Assembly (NCBI RefSeq): GCF_003034915.1
Contig: NZ_PZJX01000040.1
Location: forward strand, 62,001-126,000
Direction: 5' to 3'
From: Mesorhizobium helmanticense
Lineage (GTDB): Bacteria; Pseudomonadota; Alphaproteobacteria; Rhizobiales; Rhizobiaceae
Length of the DNA stretch: 64,000 nucleotides
The stretch's first letter is position 1, and the number at the start of each line of letters is the position of its first letter. The position numbers and the translations under genes were made by a program. This document shows, one piece after another, positions 8,510-17,177 of this stretch. Below the pieces are notes generated by a model that saw only the letters and a list, made by a program, of their open reading frames with translations, had not been told where the DNA came from and made no database searches.

Positions 8510-8532
8510 ACGGGGCGCCACCAGCGCCCCGT
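8510..8532. terminator. Perfect GC hairpin after second tctC
   Basis: Nine-base arms ACGGGGCGC (8510-8518) and GCGCCCCGT (8524-8532) enclose a five-base loop, and TTTT occurs at 8532-8535. It lies nine bases after the tctC stop and 34 bases before tctB. It can act as a partial terminator or mRNA-stabilising hairpin, as in the first tct operon. Confidence 0.75.
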
Positions 8533-8566
8533 TTTCGCTTTGGTCACGCGCTCTGGGAGGAACGCC

Positions 8567-9028
8567 ATGAAACCTTTCGCAATAGACAGGACCAACGGCC
8601 TGTGCGCCGTGCTGTTCATCCTGTTCGGCGTATTTTTCGCAGTTCAGTCGCTCGGCCTCGAAATCGGCACCGCCTTCCGCATGGGGCCGGGCTATTTCCC
8701 GCTGGTCCTGGCGATCGTGCTGATCCTGCTTGGCGCCATCATCCTTATCCAGGCAGTGCGCTTCGAGAGCGAGCCGATCGGCCACATTGCCTGGCGCGGC
8801 ATGCTGTTCATCCTGCCGGCTCCGATCTTCTTCGGTCTGACTGTGCGCGGTCTCGGCTTCATCCCGTCGATCTTCCTGACGGCGCTGATCGCATCCTTTG
8901 CCAGCGGCCGCATGAAGCCGCTGACCGCGCTCGTGCTGTCGATAGGTCTGACGCTGTTCGCATTCCTCGTCTTCAGCTACGCGCTCGGGCTGCCGTTCCG
9001 GCGCTTCGGTCCATGGCTGGCATTTTGA
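8567..9028 (+). CDS. tctB: TTT transporter small membrane subunit TctB (second copy)
   Basis: A 153-residue membrane protein with the TctB topology: a helix near residues 14-32, one near 44-62, and two in the C-terminal half including the paired 105-145 segment. It carries the family-like motif FRMGPGYFPLVLA after the first helix. ATG 8567 follows CTGGGAGGAACGCC. It sits between tctC and tctA and ends nine bases before tctA. It is the accessory subunit of the permease. Confidence 0.88.
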   Translation: MKPFAIDRTNGLCAVLFILFGVFFAVQSLGLEIGTAFRMGPGYFPLVLAIVLILLGAIILIQAVRFESEPIGHIAWRGMLFILPAPIFFGLTVRGLGFIPSIFLTALIASFASGRMKPLTALVLSIGLTLFAFLVFSYALGLPFRRFGPWLAF

Positions 9029-9037
9029 GGCGCTGAG

Positions 9038-10546
9038 ATGGAACTCCTCGACAATCTGGCGCTCGGTTTCTCCACGGCTACATCGCTGGCAAATCTCGGC
9101 TTTTGCCTGATCGGGGTGTTTCTCGGCACGCTGATCGGCGTCCTGCCCGGCATCGGCGCCACCGCGACCATTGCCATGCTCCTGCCGATCACCTTCCAGA
9201 TCGGTGACCCGGTCTCCTCCCTCATCATGCTCGCCGGCATCTATTACGGCGCGCAGTATGGTGGTTCGACCACCGCCATTCTTATCAACATGCCCGGCGA
9301 ATCCTCGTCGGCCGTCACCGCGATCGACGGCTACCAGATGGCCAGGAACGGCCGCGCCGGCGCGGCGCTCGCGATCGCGGCGATAGGCTCGTTCTTTGCC
9401 GGCACCGTGTCGACCTTCCTCGTCGCCATCTTTGCCCCGCCGCTGACGGCGATCGCGTTGCAGTTCGGCGCGGCCGAGTATTTCTCGCTGATGATCGTCG
9501 GCCTCGTCTCGTCCGTGGCGCTCGCCCACGGCTCGATCGTCAAGGCGCTGGCGATGGTCGTGCTCGGCCTGCTGCTCGGCATTGTCGGCACCGACATCTA
9601 CACCGGCACGCCGCGCTTCACGCTCGGCATCCGCGAATATGCCGACGGGCTGAATTTCGTTGCGGTGGCGGTCGGCGTCTTCGGCGTCGCCGAGATATTG
9701 CGCAACCTCGAAAACGAGCATGAACGCTCGGTGCTGATCCGCAAGGTCTCCGGCCTAATGCCGACCCGCGATGACTTTCGCCGCATGGCGGCGCCGATAG
9801 TGCGCGGCACGATCATCGGTTCGGCGCTTGGCATCCTGCCGGGAGGCGGCGCCATCCTGGCGGCCTTCGCCTCCTACACGGTCGAAAAGCGCATATCGAA
9901 AAACCCGGCGGAATTCGGCAAGGGCGCCATCGCCGGTGTCGCCGGACCCGAATCGGCCAACAACGCAGGTGCGCAGACCTCCTTCATCCCGATGCTGACG
10001 CTCGGCATTCCGGCCAACCCGGTCATGGCGCTGATGATCGGCGCGATGATCATCCAGGGCATCGTCCCCGGCCCCAATGTCGCAACCGAACAACCGGCAC
10101 TGTTCTGGGGCATTATCGCCTCGATGTGGATCGGCAATCTGATGCTGATCATCCTGAACCTGCCGCTGATCGGGCTCTGGGTAAAACTGCTCACCATCCC
10201 CTATTACGTGCTCTTCCCGATCATCATGGCGTTCTGCTCGATCGGCGTCTACAGCGTCAACACCAATGTCTACGACCTCTACGCCGTCGCCTTTTTCGGC
10301 TTCCTCGGCTATCTCCTGACCAAGCTGCGCTGCGAACCAGCACCTATGCTGCTCGGCTTCGTGCTTGGCCCTCTGCTCGAGGAAAACCTGCGCCGCGCCA
10401 TGATCCTCGCGCGCGGCGACCCAAGCACCTTCGTGACGAGACCGATCAGCGCCGGCCTGCTCCTCATCGCGCTCGCCGTGCTCGTCATCGTCTTCCTGCC
10501 CGCGGTCAAGAAGAAGCGTGAAGAGGTATTTGTCGAGGAGACTTAA
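9038..10546 (+). CDS. tctA: TTT transporter large membrane subunit TctA (second copy)
   Basis: A 502-residue permease of the TctA family, with GVLPGIGATATIAMLLPITFQ near residue 30, YYGAQYGGSTTAILINMPGE near 70, and GGGAILAAFASYTVEK and GPESANNAGAQTSFIPMLTLGIP in the second repeat. ATG 9038 has a weak GAGG before it. It completes the second tct operon. Its last codons overlap the 3' end of the convergent nth gene (shared bases 10543-10546), so no terminator can lie between the two stops. Confidence 0.92.
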   Translation: MELLDNLALGFSTATSLANLGFCLIGVFLGTLIGVLPGIGATATIAMLLPITFQIGDPVSSLIMLAGIYYGAQYGGSTTAILINMPGESSSAVTAIDGYQMARNGRAGAALAIAAIGSFFAGTVSTFLVAIFAPPLTAIALQFGAAEYFSLMIVGLVSSVALAHGSIVKALAMVVLGLLLGIVGTDIYTGTPRFTLGIREYADGLNFVAVAVGVFGVAEILRNLENEHERSVLIRKVSGLMPTRDDFRRMAAPIVRGTIIGSALGILPGGGAILAAFASYTVEKRISKNPAEFGKGAIAGVAGPESANNAGAQTSFIPMLTLGIPANPVMALMIGAMIIQGIVPGPNVATEQPALFWGIIASMWIGNLMLIILNLPLIGLWVKLLTIPYYVLFPIIMAFCSIGVYSVNTNVYDLYAVAFFGFLGYLLTKLRCEPAPMLLGFVLGPLLEENLRRAMILARGDPSTFVTRPISAGLLLIALAVLVIVFLPAVKKKREEVFVEET

Positions 10547-11364
10547 GCTATCGAGGCCTCGTCCGCCGGCCCGAGCGGTACGATCTCGACCAGCGGCGCC
10601 GGGACGCTTGTCGTCTTCTCCTCCGCCTTGCAGATGTCGGCGATCACGCAGGCCGGACAATCCGGCTTGCGCGCCTTGCAGACATAGCGGCCATGCAGGA
10701 TCAGCCAATGATGCGCGTGGCGCATATAGTCGTCCGGAATGATTCGCAACAACCCTTGCTCGACCTGTTCCGGCGTCTTGCCGGGCGCCAGACCAAGCCG
10801 GTTGCCGATGCGGAAGATGTGCGTGTCGACCGCCATCGTATGCTGGCCGAAAGCCATGTTGAGCACGACATTGGCGGTCTTGCGCCCGACGCCAGGCAGC
10901 TTGACCAGTTGGTCGCGATCGTCCGGCACCTCGCCGCCATGGTCGGCGATCAGCGCCTGCGACAAGGCAATGACGTTCTTGGCCTTGTTGCGCCAGAGCC
11001 CGATCGTTCTGATGTAATCGCCGACCTTGGCCTCGCCCAGCGCCAGAATCTTTTGCGGCGTATCGGCCACCTTGAACAGCGCCCGCGTCGCCTTGTTGAC
11101 GCCGGCATCGGTGGCCTGTGCCGAAAGCACGACGGCCACCAGGAGCGTGAAGGCGTTGACATGTTCGAGTTCGCCTTTCGGCTCGGGCCGCTGCACGGAA
11201 AACCGCCGGAAAATCTCGTGCACTTCGGCCGGGCTGTAGCGGGACCGCACCGGCCGGGGCCGCGGCTTGGCGTTCGAGCCGTCGCGCCGGCCGGGCGGCA
11301 GGTCATTTTTGGCTGTCGGGGAATTTTTGGGCATCGAAGATTTTTTGGACTTGGGGCTCGCCAT
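10543..11364 (-). CDS. nth: Endonuclease III (DNA glycosylase/AP lyase)
   Basis: A 273-residue base-excision repair enzyme that removes oxidised pyrimidines and nicks abasic sites. The helix-hairpin-helix LPGVGRKTANVVLN carries catalytic Lys162, and Asp180 in AVDTHIFR lies 18 residues on, the spacing of E. coli Lys120/Asp138. The C-terminal C-x6-C-x2-C-x5-C cluster (CKARKPDCPACVIADIC) binds [4Fe-4S]. A basic 40-residue N-terminal extension precedes the domain. I chose ATG 11364, with AGGAAGGGA upstream. Only 22 bp separate it from the divergent DUF2244 gene. Confidence 0.95.
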   Translation of the reverse strand: MASPKSKKSSMPKNSPTAKNDLPPGRRDGSNAKPRPRPVRSRYSPAEVHEIFRRFSVQRPEPKGELEHVNAFTLLVAVVLSAQATDAGVNKATRALFKVADTPQKILALGEAKVGDYIRTIGLWRNKAKNVIALSQALIADHGGEVPDDRDQLVKLPGVGRKTANVVLNMAFGQHTMAVDTHIFRIGNRLGLAPGKTPEQVEQGLLRIIPDDYMRHAHHWLILHGRYVCKARKPDCPACVIADICKAEEKTTSVPAPLVEIVPLGPADEASIA

Positions 11365-11386
11365 TCCCTTCCTATAATATCCCGGC

Positions 11387-11881
11387 ATGAGCGACACAAA
11401 CGCCTCTTTCCAGGCCGACGAGCCATTCTTCCACGCCTTGCTGACGCCGCACCGCTCTCTCGGCCGCACCGGCTTTGCCGTGCTGATGGGTGCGCTGCTG
11501 TTCGGCTGGCTGGTCACCGGCGCGTTTTTCCTGTCGCGCGGCGCTTGGCCGGTGTTCGGCTTCTTCGGACTGGATGTGATTGCCGTCTACATCGCCTTCC
11601 GCGCCAATTACCGCGCCGCCCGCGCCCGCGAGGAGGTGTCGGTCTCGCGCACCAGCCTCGACATCCGCAAGACCGCGCCGTCCGGCAAATCGGAAGCGCA
11701 TCGCTTCAACCCGTTCTGGGCGCGTTTTTCGATTGCCCGCCACGCCGAGATCGGCATCACCAGGATGGCGGTGGAAGCACAGGGGCAGAACGTGCCGATC
11801 GGCGGCTTCCTCAACCCCGACGATCGCGAAAGCTTTGCCACAGCCTTTTCAAGGGCGCTGGCGACCGCCAAGGCGCGCTAA
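11387..11881 (+). CDS. DUF2244 domain membrane protein
   Basis: A 164-residue protein with two adjacent hydrophobic helices (about residues 30-50 and 54-72) followed by a soluble C-terminal half, the DUF2244 layout. The family is widespread in alphaproteobacteria and has no established function. ATG 11387 has no clear Shine-Dalgarno site. TATAAT occurs at 11373-11378, so a very short or absent leader is possible. It diverges from nth. Confidence 0.75.
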   Translation: MSDTNASFQADEPFFHALLTPHRSLGRTGFAVLMGALLFGWLVTGAFFLSRGAWPVFGFFGLDVIAVYIAFRANYRAARAREEVSVSRTSLDIRKTAPSGKSEAHRFNPFWARFSIARHAEIGITRMAVEAQGQNVPIGGFLNPDDRESFATAFSRALATAKAR

Positions 11882-12028
11882 AACCGATACTATAAAGCCT
11901 GCCTGTCCCCCGGTGATGGTCTGCGCGGATCGAAGCCAGCCCTATCTGGGCACGTGCGGCAGGAAGGCAAGTTTCGGGTGGCGATCCATGGGCCGAAGGA
12001 CGATATTCGCGATCAAGGAGATAGACCC

Positions 12029-12922
12029 ATGAACGCCCAGATGCCCCTCAAGACGACAGCAATTCTTCAAAAAGACATCACACCCGAAGGCGGCGACTAT
12101 GAAGTCGTCCGGCGCGCCATCGAGAAGATCAGCCTCGATTACCGCGACCAGCCTTCGCTCGAAATATTGGCGGAGGAAGTCGGCGAGACGCCGACCGGCC
12201 TGCAAAAGCTCTTCACCCGCTGGGCCGGGCTGTCGCCCAAGGCCTTTCTACAGGCGGTCACGCTCGACCATGCGCGCAGGCTGCTCGATTCCGGCTTGCC
12301 GCTGCTCGAGACGTCGTTCGAAGTTGGCATGTCCGGCCCCGGCCGGTTGCACGATCTCTTCGTCACCCATGAAGCGATGTCGCCGGGCGATTACAAGACG
12401 CGGGGCGCCGGCCTCACCATCCGCTACGGCTACCACATCTCGCCCTTTGGCGTCGCCCTGATCATGGTCACCGACCGCGGCCTTGCCGGCCTCGCCTTCA
12501 ACGATGCCGGCGGCGAGCGCGCCGCCTTCGCCGACATGTCCAGCCGCTGGCCGAACGCGACCTATGTCGAGGACATGGCCGCCACCGCGCCCTATGCCGC
12601 GCGCATCTTCGATCCGGCGCTGTGGCGCGCCGACCAGCCGCTGCGCGTCGTCATGATCGGCACCGATTTCCAGGTCCGCGTCTGGGAAGCTCTGCTGCGC
12701 ATTCCGATGGGCAAGGCCTGCACCTATTCCTCGATCGCCGCCCGCATCGGCGCACCGAGCGCCAGCCGGGCGGTGGGTGCCGCTGTCGGCGCCAATCCGA
12801 TGTCCTTCGTGGTGCCGTGCCACCGGGCGCTCGGCAAGTCCGGCGCGCTCACCGGCTACCATTGGGGCCTGACCCGCAAACGCGCCATCCTCGGCTGGGA
12901 AGCGGGACAGGTCGGCCCCTGA
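12029..12922 (+). CDS. AraC helix-turn-helix plus methylated-DNA-cysteine methyltransferase (Ada-like, no N-terminal domain)
   Basis: A 297-residue two-domain protein. Residues about 24-122 form an AraC-type DNA-binding domain, and about 130-295 an O6-alkylguanine-DNA methyltransferase with VVPCHR (acceptor Cys264) and the substrate loop GALTGYHWG. The N-terminal zinc/phosphotriester domain of classical Ada is absent, so methylphosphotriester sensing is not expected. It may repair alkylated guanine and also regulate. ATG 12029 follows AAGGAGATAGACCC. The upstream gene is DUF2244; an 11-bp-stem hairpin follows. Confidence 0.87.
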   Translation: MNAQMPLKTTAILQKDITPEGGDYEVVRRAIEKISLDYRDQPSLEILAEEVGETPTGLQKLFTRWAGLSPKAFLQAVTLDHARRLLDSGLPLLETSFEVGMSGPGRLHDLFVTHEAMSPGDYKTRGAGLTIRYGYHISPFGVALIMVTDRGLAGLAFNDAGGERAAFADMSSRWPNATYVEDMAATAPYAARIFDPALWRADQPLRVVMIGTDFQVRVWEALLRIPMGKACTYSSIAARIGAPSASRAVGAAVGANPMSFVVPCHRALGKSGALTGYHWGLTRKRAILGWEAGQVGP

Positions 12923-12959
12923 TGAAACGGCCTTAGGGCTCGGAGTCCAGGTCCTCACA

Positions 12960-12992
12960 CCAGACCGCGCAAGATCATCCCGCGCGGTCTGG
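12960..12992. terminator. Strong hairpin after the Ada-like gene
   Basis: Eleven-base perfect arms CCAGACCGCGC (12960-12970) and GCGCGGTCTGG (12982-12992) enclose an 11-base loop. It begins 38 bases after the Ada-like stop. There is no T run, so its termination strength is uncertain. Confidence 0.6.
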
Positions 12993-13044
12993 CAAGCAGC
13001 GATCTTACAAGATAGCTTCCGGCATATTCAGCAGGAGGCTTTCC

Positions 13045-13953
13045 TTGATCATCGTTGTCGGCTCGATCAATCTCGACCTTATCGCCAATGTCGACCGCTT
13101 GCCCGCACCCGGAGAGACGGTGCGCGGCTCCGGTTTCGCCACCGCACCCGGCGGCAAGGGCGCCAACCAGGCGCTGGCCGCAGCGCGCGCCGGCGCCAAG
13201 GTGCGCATGGTCGGCGCCGTCGGCAAGGATAATTTCGCCACTGAAGCGCTGGCGCTGCTCAGGGACGGCAAGGTCGACCTGTCCGGCGTCGGCGAAACCT
13301 TTGCCTCGACCGGCATAGCCGTGATCATGGTCGGCGACGACGGCGAGAACGTCATCGCTGTCGTGCCGGGCGCCAATGATTCCGTTCTGCCAGGGGATCT
13401 CTCCAAGGCCTTCGTCAAAAAGGGCGATGTTATGCTCCTGCAGCAGGAAATCCCGCTGCAGACCGTCGATGCGGCGCTTGAGGCAGCGCGGGCAGCCGGC
13501 GCCATCACCGTGCTCAACACGGCGCCGTTCCGCGGCGAGGCCGCCCCTTTCCTCGGCAAGGCCGACTACCTCGTCGCCAACGAAACCGAATTCGACCTTT
13601 ACGGCGAGGCACTGTCGTTGAAAGGCCGCGACCGTCCGGCGCGGATGCGCGACTATGCCAAGAAAACCGGCCGCGCCATTGTCGTCACGCTCGGCGGCGA
13701 CGGCGTGCTGGCAGCGACACCAGAGGATTTCCTGACCGTACCGGCGCTGAAGATCACCCCTGTCGACACGGTCGGCGCCGGCGATACGTTCTGCGGCTAT
13801 TTCGCCGCCGGCCTGGCGTCAGGCCTGCCGCTCGAACAGGCGCTCGCCCGCGCCGCCATTGCCGGCTCGCTCGCCTGCCTGAAACCCGGCGCCCAGCCGG
13901 CGATCCCATTGGCCAGGGATGTCGACGCCGCCTCGCGTAAATCGGCCAGCTAG
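13045..13953 (+). CDS. rbsK: Ribokinase (PfkB family), TTG start
   Basis: A 302-residue PfkB sugar kinase. The N-terminal IVVGSINLDLIANVDRLPAPGETVRG and GGKGANQALAAAR are ribokinase signatures. The C-terminal DTVGAGDTFCGYF holds the catalytic Asp and anion hole. It phosphorylates ribose at O5, or a related nucleoside-derived sugar. The start is TTG 13045, supported by CAGGAGG six bases upstream and by the protein beginning exactly at the first strand. An amidase follows after eight bases. A nucleoside hydrolase lies 2.2 kb downstream on the other strand, so nucleoside salvage is a plausible common theme. Confidence 0.88.
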   Translation: MIIVVGSINLDLIANVDRLPAPGETVRGSGFATAPGGKGANQALAAARAGAKVRMVGAVGKDNFATEALALLRDGKVDLSGVGETFASTGIAVIMVGDDGENVIAVVPGANDSVLPGDLSKAFVKKGDVMLLQQEIPLQTVDAALEAARAAGAITVLNTAPFRGEAAPFLGKADYLVANETEFDLYGEALSLKGRDRPARMRDYAKKTGRAIVVTLGGDGVLAATPEDFLTVPALKITPVDTVGAGDTFCGYFAAGLASGLPLEQALARAAIAGSLACLKPGAQPAIPLARDVDAASRKSAS

Positions 13954-13961
13954 AGGGCGAG

Positions 13962-15422
13962 ATGACAAGCAATCGCCCTGCCACGAAACACGCCGCGCCG
14001 GCTGCCGGCGATATCTGCCGTCTGTCGGCGACCGAGCTTGCCGAAGCGATCAGGCAGCGCCGCCTCTCGGTGCGCGAGGTGGTGACGGCATTCCTCGACC
14101 GCATCGAGGCGGTCAACCCGCTGGTCAACGCCATCGTGTCGCTGCGCGATCGTGCCGATATTTTGCCCGAGGCCGACAGCGCCGACGCCCATCTGGCACG
14201 AGGCGGAAATGCCGGATCGCTGTTCGGCCTGCCGATCGCCATCAAGGACCTTGCACTGACAAAAGGCCTCAGGACCACCTTCGGCTCGCCGATCTTCGCC
14301 GATTTTGCACCTGAGGAGGACGACTTCTTCGTCGAGCGTGTCCGCAAGGCCGGCGCCATCATCATCGGCAAGACCAACGTTCCAGAATTCGGGCTTGGCT
14401 CCAACACCTACAACAGCGTGTTCGGGCCGACGCTTAACGCCTTCGATCCGGCTCTGACCGCCGGCGGATCGAGCGGCGGCGCGGCTGTATCGCTGGCGCT
14501 CGACATGCTTCCCGTCGCCGATGGCAGCGACTTTGGCGGCTCGCTACGCAATCCGGCCGCCTACAACAACATCTACGGCTTTCGACCGTCGCAGGGACTT
14601 GTTCCGGCCGGGCCGGACCTCGATGTCTTCCATGCGCAGATGGGTGTCGAAGGGCCGATGGGCCGCAACGTGCGCGACATGGCACTGCTGCTTGACGAAC
14701 AGGCCGGCTACCATCCGCGTGCGCCGCTCTCGCATCACAAACAGGGCTCTTTCCTGCAGGGGCTGCAAACCCCCGCGGCTGGCGGCCGCATCGCCTGGCT
14801 CGGCGATCTCGGCGGTCATTTGCCGGTTGAGGCAGGCATTCTGCCGCTTTGCGAGGCCGCGCTCGGCCGCTTCGCGGACGTGTCCTTTCAGACCGAAGCG
14901 CTGTTGCCGGAATTCGACTTCGAAGCACTTTGGCAGGCCTTCGTGACGCTGCGCCAGGCAAGCAGCGGTTGCGCGCTCAAGGCGCACTACGACGATCCCG
15001 TCAAACGCCCGCTTCTGAAGCCGGAAGTCGTGTGGGAAGTGGAACAGGCGCAACGCCTCACGGCGCCGCAGGTCCACGCCGCCACGGTTAGGCGCTCATC
15101 CTGGCATAAAACGCTGCTGTCGCTGTTCGAGCGTTTCGATCTTATTGTCCTGCCCACCGCGCAGGTCTTTCCCTTCGAGGTCACGACCCATTGGCCAAGC
15201 CAGGTGGCGGGACACGCCATGGACAGCTATCACCGCTGGATGCAGGTTTCCGCCTTCGCCACGCTTGGCGGTTGCCCGGCGGTCAACGTGCCCGTCGGCT
15301 TCGACGGCGCGGGCAGGCCGATGGGCATGCAATTGATCGGCCGGCCGCGCGACGACATGGCCGTGCTGAAAGCGGCAGCGGCCTATGAGACCACGCTGCC
15401 CTGGGCGGCCGGAGCCTCCTGA
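13962..15422 (+). CDS. Amidase-signature family amidohydrolase
   Basis: A 486-residue amidase-signature enzyme. The Ser-cisSer-Lys triad is clear: Lys95 in AIKDLALT, Ser170 in AGGSSGG and nucleophile Ser194 in GSDFGGSLRNPA. The spacings (75 and 24) equal those of fatty acid amide hydrolase. Close relatives are annotated only as amidases; the substrate is unknown. ATG 13962 follows GAGGGCGAG and is eight bases after the ribokinase stop, so they are likely cotranscribed. Confidence 0.87.
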   Translation: MTSNRPATKHAAPAAGDICRLSATELAEAIRQRRLSVREVVTAFLDRIEAVNPLVNAIVSLRDRADILPEADSADAHLARGGNAGSLFGLPIAIKDLALTKGLRTTFGSPIFADFAPEEDDFFVERVRKAGAIIIGKTNVPEFGLGSNTYNSVFGPTLNAFDPALTAGGSSGGAAVSLALDMLPVADGSDFGGSLRNPAAYNNIYGFRPSQGLVPAGPDLDVFHAQMGVEGPMGRNVRDMALLLDEQAGYHPRAPLSHHKQGSFLQGLQTPAAGGRIAWLGDLGGHLPVEAGILPLCEAALGRFADVSFQTEALLPEFDFEALWQAFVTLRQASSGCALKAHYDDPVKRPLLKPEVVWEVEQAQRLTAPQVHAATVRRSSWHKTLLSLFERFDLIVLPTAQVFPFEVTTHWPSQVAGHAMDSYHRWMQVSAFATLGGCPAVNVPVGFDGAGRPMGMQLIGRPRDDMAVLKAAAAYETTLPWAAGAS

Positions 15423-15533
15423 GGTCAATTCCGCTTCGTCGGCGATCTGTCGCGCCGGCTTGCACCGGCTTCGCCGCCATGCATTGATCGCGGTCAGCCG
15501 CTTCGCATAGCGGCACTCTGTCGAGGAAAACCC

Positions 15534-16148
15534 ATGTCGCTGGAACTCTACATCACCTATCTCGTCGCTTGCATTGTCATCATCCTGGTGCCCGGACCGA
15601 CGGTGACGCTGATCATCTCCAACAGCATCCGCCATGGCTCGCGCGCCGGTCTTGCCAATGTCGCCGGCACGCAGGCCGGCCTTGCGATCATGATCGCCAT
15701 TGTCGGCATCGGCCTGACGTCGCTGATCGCGGGCATGGGCCACTGGTTCGAATGGGTGCGGCTGATCGGCGCCGCCTACCTGATCTGGATGGGCGTGCAG
15801 ATGTTCCGTTCCAAAGGCAGGCTGAATGCCGACGGGACGGCGAGGAAACCGCGCGGCGGCTTCTTCCTGCAGGGTCTGCTGGTGGCGCTCAGCAATCCCA
15901 AGACGCTGGTGTTCTTCGGCGCCTTCTTTCCGCAGTTCATTTCTCCCGAGGGCAATTACGCGCTGCAGATTGGCGTCATGGGCCTCACCGCCATGATCTT
16001 CGCCGCCGTATCGGATTCGACCTATGCGCTCGCCGCCGGCCGCGCCGGGCGTCTGCTGTCGGCCAGCCGCATCAAGCTGATGTCCAGGATCAGCGGCGGC
16101 TTCCTGGTCGGTGGCGGCCTGTGGCTGGCGTTTTCGAAAGCGAAGTAA
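15534..16148 (+). CDS. LysE/RhtB-family amino acid exporter
   Basis: A 204-residue membrane protein with six hydrophobic segments. The LysE/RhtB signature VPGPTVTLIISNSIRHGSRAG follows the first helix, and GLLVALSNPKTLVFFGAFFPQF lies mid-protein. The family exports amino acids such as threonine, homoserine lactone or lysine; the substrate cannot be fixed here. ATG 15534 follows GAGGAAAACCC. A hairpin lies 10 bp after the stop, shared with the convergent nucleoside hydrolase. Confidence 0.88.
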   Translation: MSLELYITYLVACIVIILVPGPTVTLIISNSIRHGSRAGLANVAGTQAGLAIMIAIVGIGLTSLIAGMGHWFEWVRLIGAAYLIWMGVQMFRSKGRLNADGTARKPRGGFFLQGLLVALSNPKTLVFFGAFFPQFISPEGNYALQIGVMGLTAMIFAAVSDSTYALAAGRAGRLLSASRIKLMSRISGGFLVGGGLWLAFSKAK

Positions 16149-16157
16149 GGCACCTTT

Positions 16158-16180
16158 CCCTTCTCCCTGTGGGAGAAGGG
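16158..16180. terminator. Bidirectional hairpin between convergent genes
   Basis: Ten-base perfect arms CCCTTCTCCC (16158-16167) and GGGAGAAGGG (16171-16180) with a TGT loop lie between two convergent stops. The arm sequence resembles the C/T-rich hairpin at 63245-63272, so it may be a dispersed intergenic repeat used as a terminator. There is no T run. Confidence 0.65.
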
Positions 16181-16189
16181 ACGACGGCC

Positions 16190-17131
16190 CTAAAGCCGCC
16201 CCAGCCTTTCCACCAGCATTGCAAAGAACGCATCATGGTCGATGTCGCGCATCACCATGGCGTTCTTCGTCCGCTTGGTCACGCCCCACCAGTCGATCAC
16301 GGTCATGCCCATGGTGAGCTCCGAGGCCGTTTCCACGGTGACGCTGCAGTTGCGGCCCTTGAACAATTCCGGCTTCAACAGATAAGCGATGACGCAAGGG
16401 TCGTGCAGCGGGCCGCCGTCGGTGCCGTATTTCTCCTCGTCGAACCGCTCGAAGAACTCCAGCATCTCGGCAGTGGCCGTGCCGACCCTGGTGCCGAGCT
16501 TGCGGAAGGCTTGGGTGCGCGTGGCGGTGGTCAGCGCCTTGTGGGTGACGTCGAGCGGCATCATGACGATCGGAATGCCGGACTTGAACACCACATCGGC
16601 GGCTTGCGGGTCGACATAGATGTTGAACTCGGCGGTCGGTGTGACATTGCCGCCCTCGAAGAAACCGCCGCCCATCAGCACGATCTCCTTGATGCGCGGC
16701 GCGATCCTCGGCTCGCGAATCAGCGCCAACGCGACGTTGGTGAGCGGCCCGAGCGCACAAAGCGTGATGGTGCCGCTTTGTTCCTTCATCAGCGTCTCGA
16801 CGATGAAATCGACCGCATACTGGTCCTGCAGCTTCATCTTTGGCTCGGGCAAGTCAGGCCCGTTGAGGCCGGTCTTGCCATGCACTTCCTCGGCGGTGAC
16901 CAGTTCGCGCACCAGCGGCCGGATGGCGCCGGAATAGACCTTGATGTCGGGCCTGCCGGCCAGTTCGCAGATCTTGCGGGCATTCTTTTCGGTGAGCTTC
17001 AGCGGCACGTTACCGGCGACGGCGGTGATGCCGACGATCTCAAGCTCGGCGCTGCCGAGCGCCAGCAATATGGCGACGGCGTCGTCCTGGCCGGGATCCG
17101 TGTCGATGATGATCTTGCGGGGTTGGGGCAT
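16190..17131 (-). CDS. Nucleoside hydrolase (IUNH family)
   Basis: A 313-residue Ca-dependent N-ribohydrolase that splits nucleosides into base and ribose. The N-terminal metal site IIDTDPGQDDAVAILLAL is intact, and a family HDPCVIAYLL motif lies near residue 240. NIYVDPQAADVVF and VMMPLDVTH are also typical. I chose ATG 17131 (AAGGAATTGAA upstream) over an extended frame. It stands alone, and its released ribose would suit the ribokinase-family enzyme at 13045. Only 46 bp separate its start from the -35 of the divergent hsp20 promoter. Confidence 0.9.
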   Translation of the reverse strand: MPQPRKIIIDTDPGQDDAVAILLALGSAELEIVGITAVAGNVPLKLTEKNARKICELAGRPDIKVYSGAIRPLVRELVTAEEVHGKTGLNGPDLPEPKMKLQDQYAVDFIVETLMKEQSGTITLCALGPLTNVALALIREPRIAPRIKEIVLMGGGFFEGGNVTPTAEFNIYVDPQAADVVFKSGIPIVMMPLDVTHKALTTATRTQAFRKLGTRVGTATAEMLEFFERFDEEKYGTDGGPLHDPCVIAYLLKPELFKGRNCSVTVETASELTMGMTVIDWWGVTKRTKNAMVMRDIDHDAFFAMLVERLGRL

Positions 17132-17177
17132 TTCAATTCCTTGTCTGGGGAGTCTTTTTGGGCGGGTTTTTTGATGG

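Noticed and set aside
8399..9721. 440-codon minus-strand frame
   Set aside because: Antisense to tctC, tctB and tctA of the second operon, with shadow-type Arg/Asp/Gln composition.
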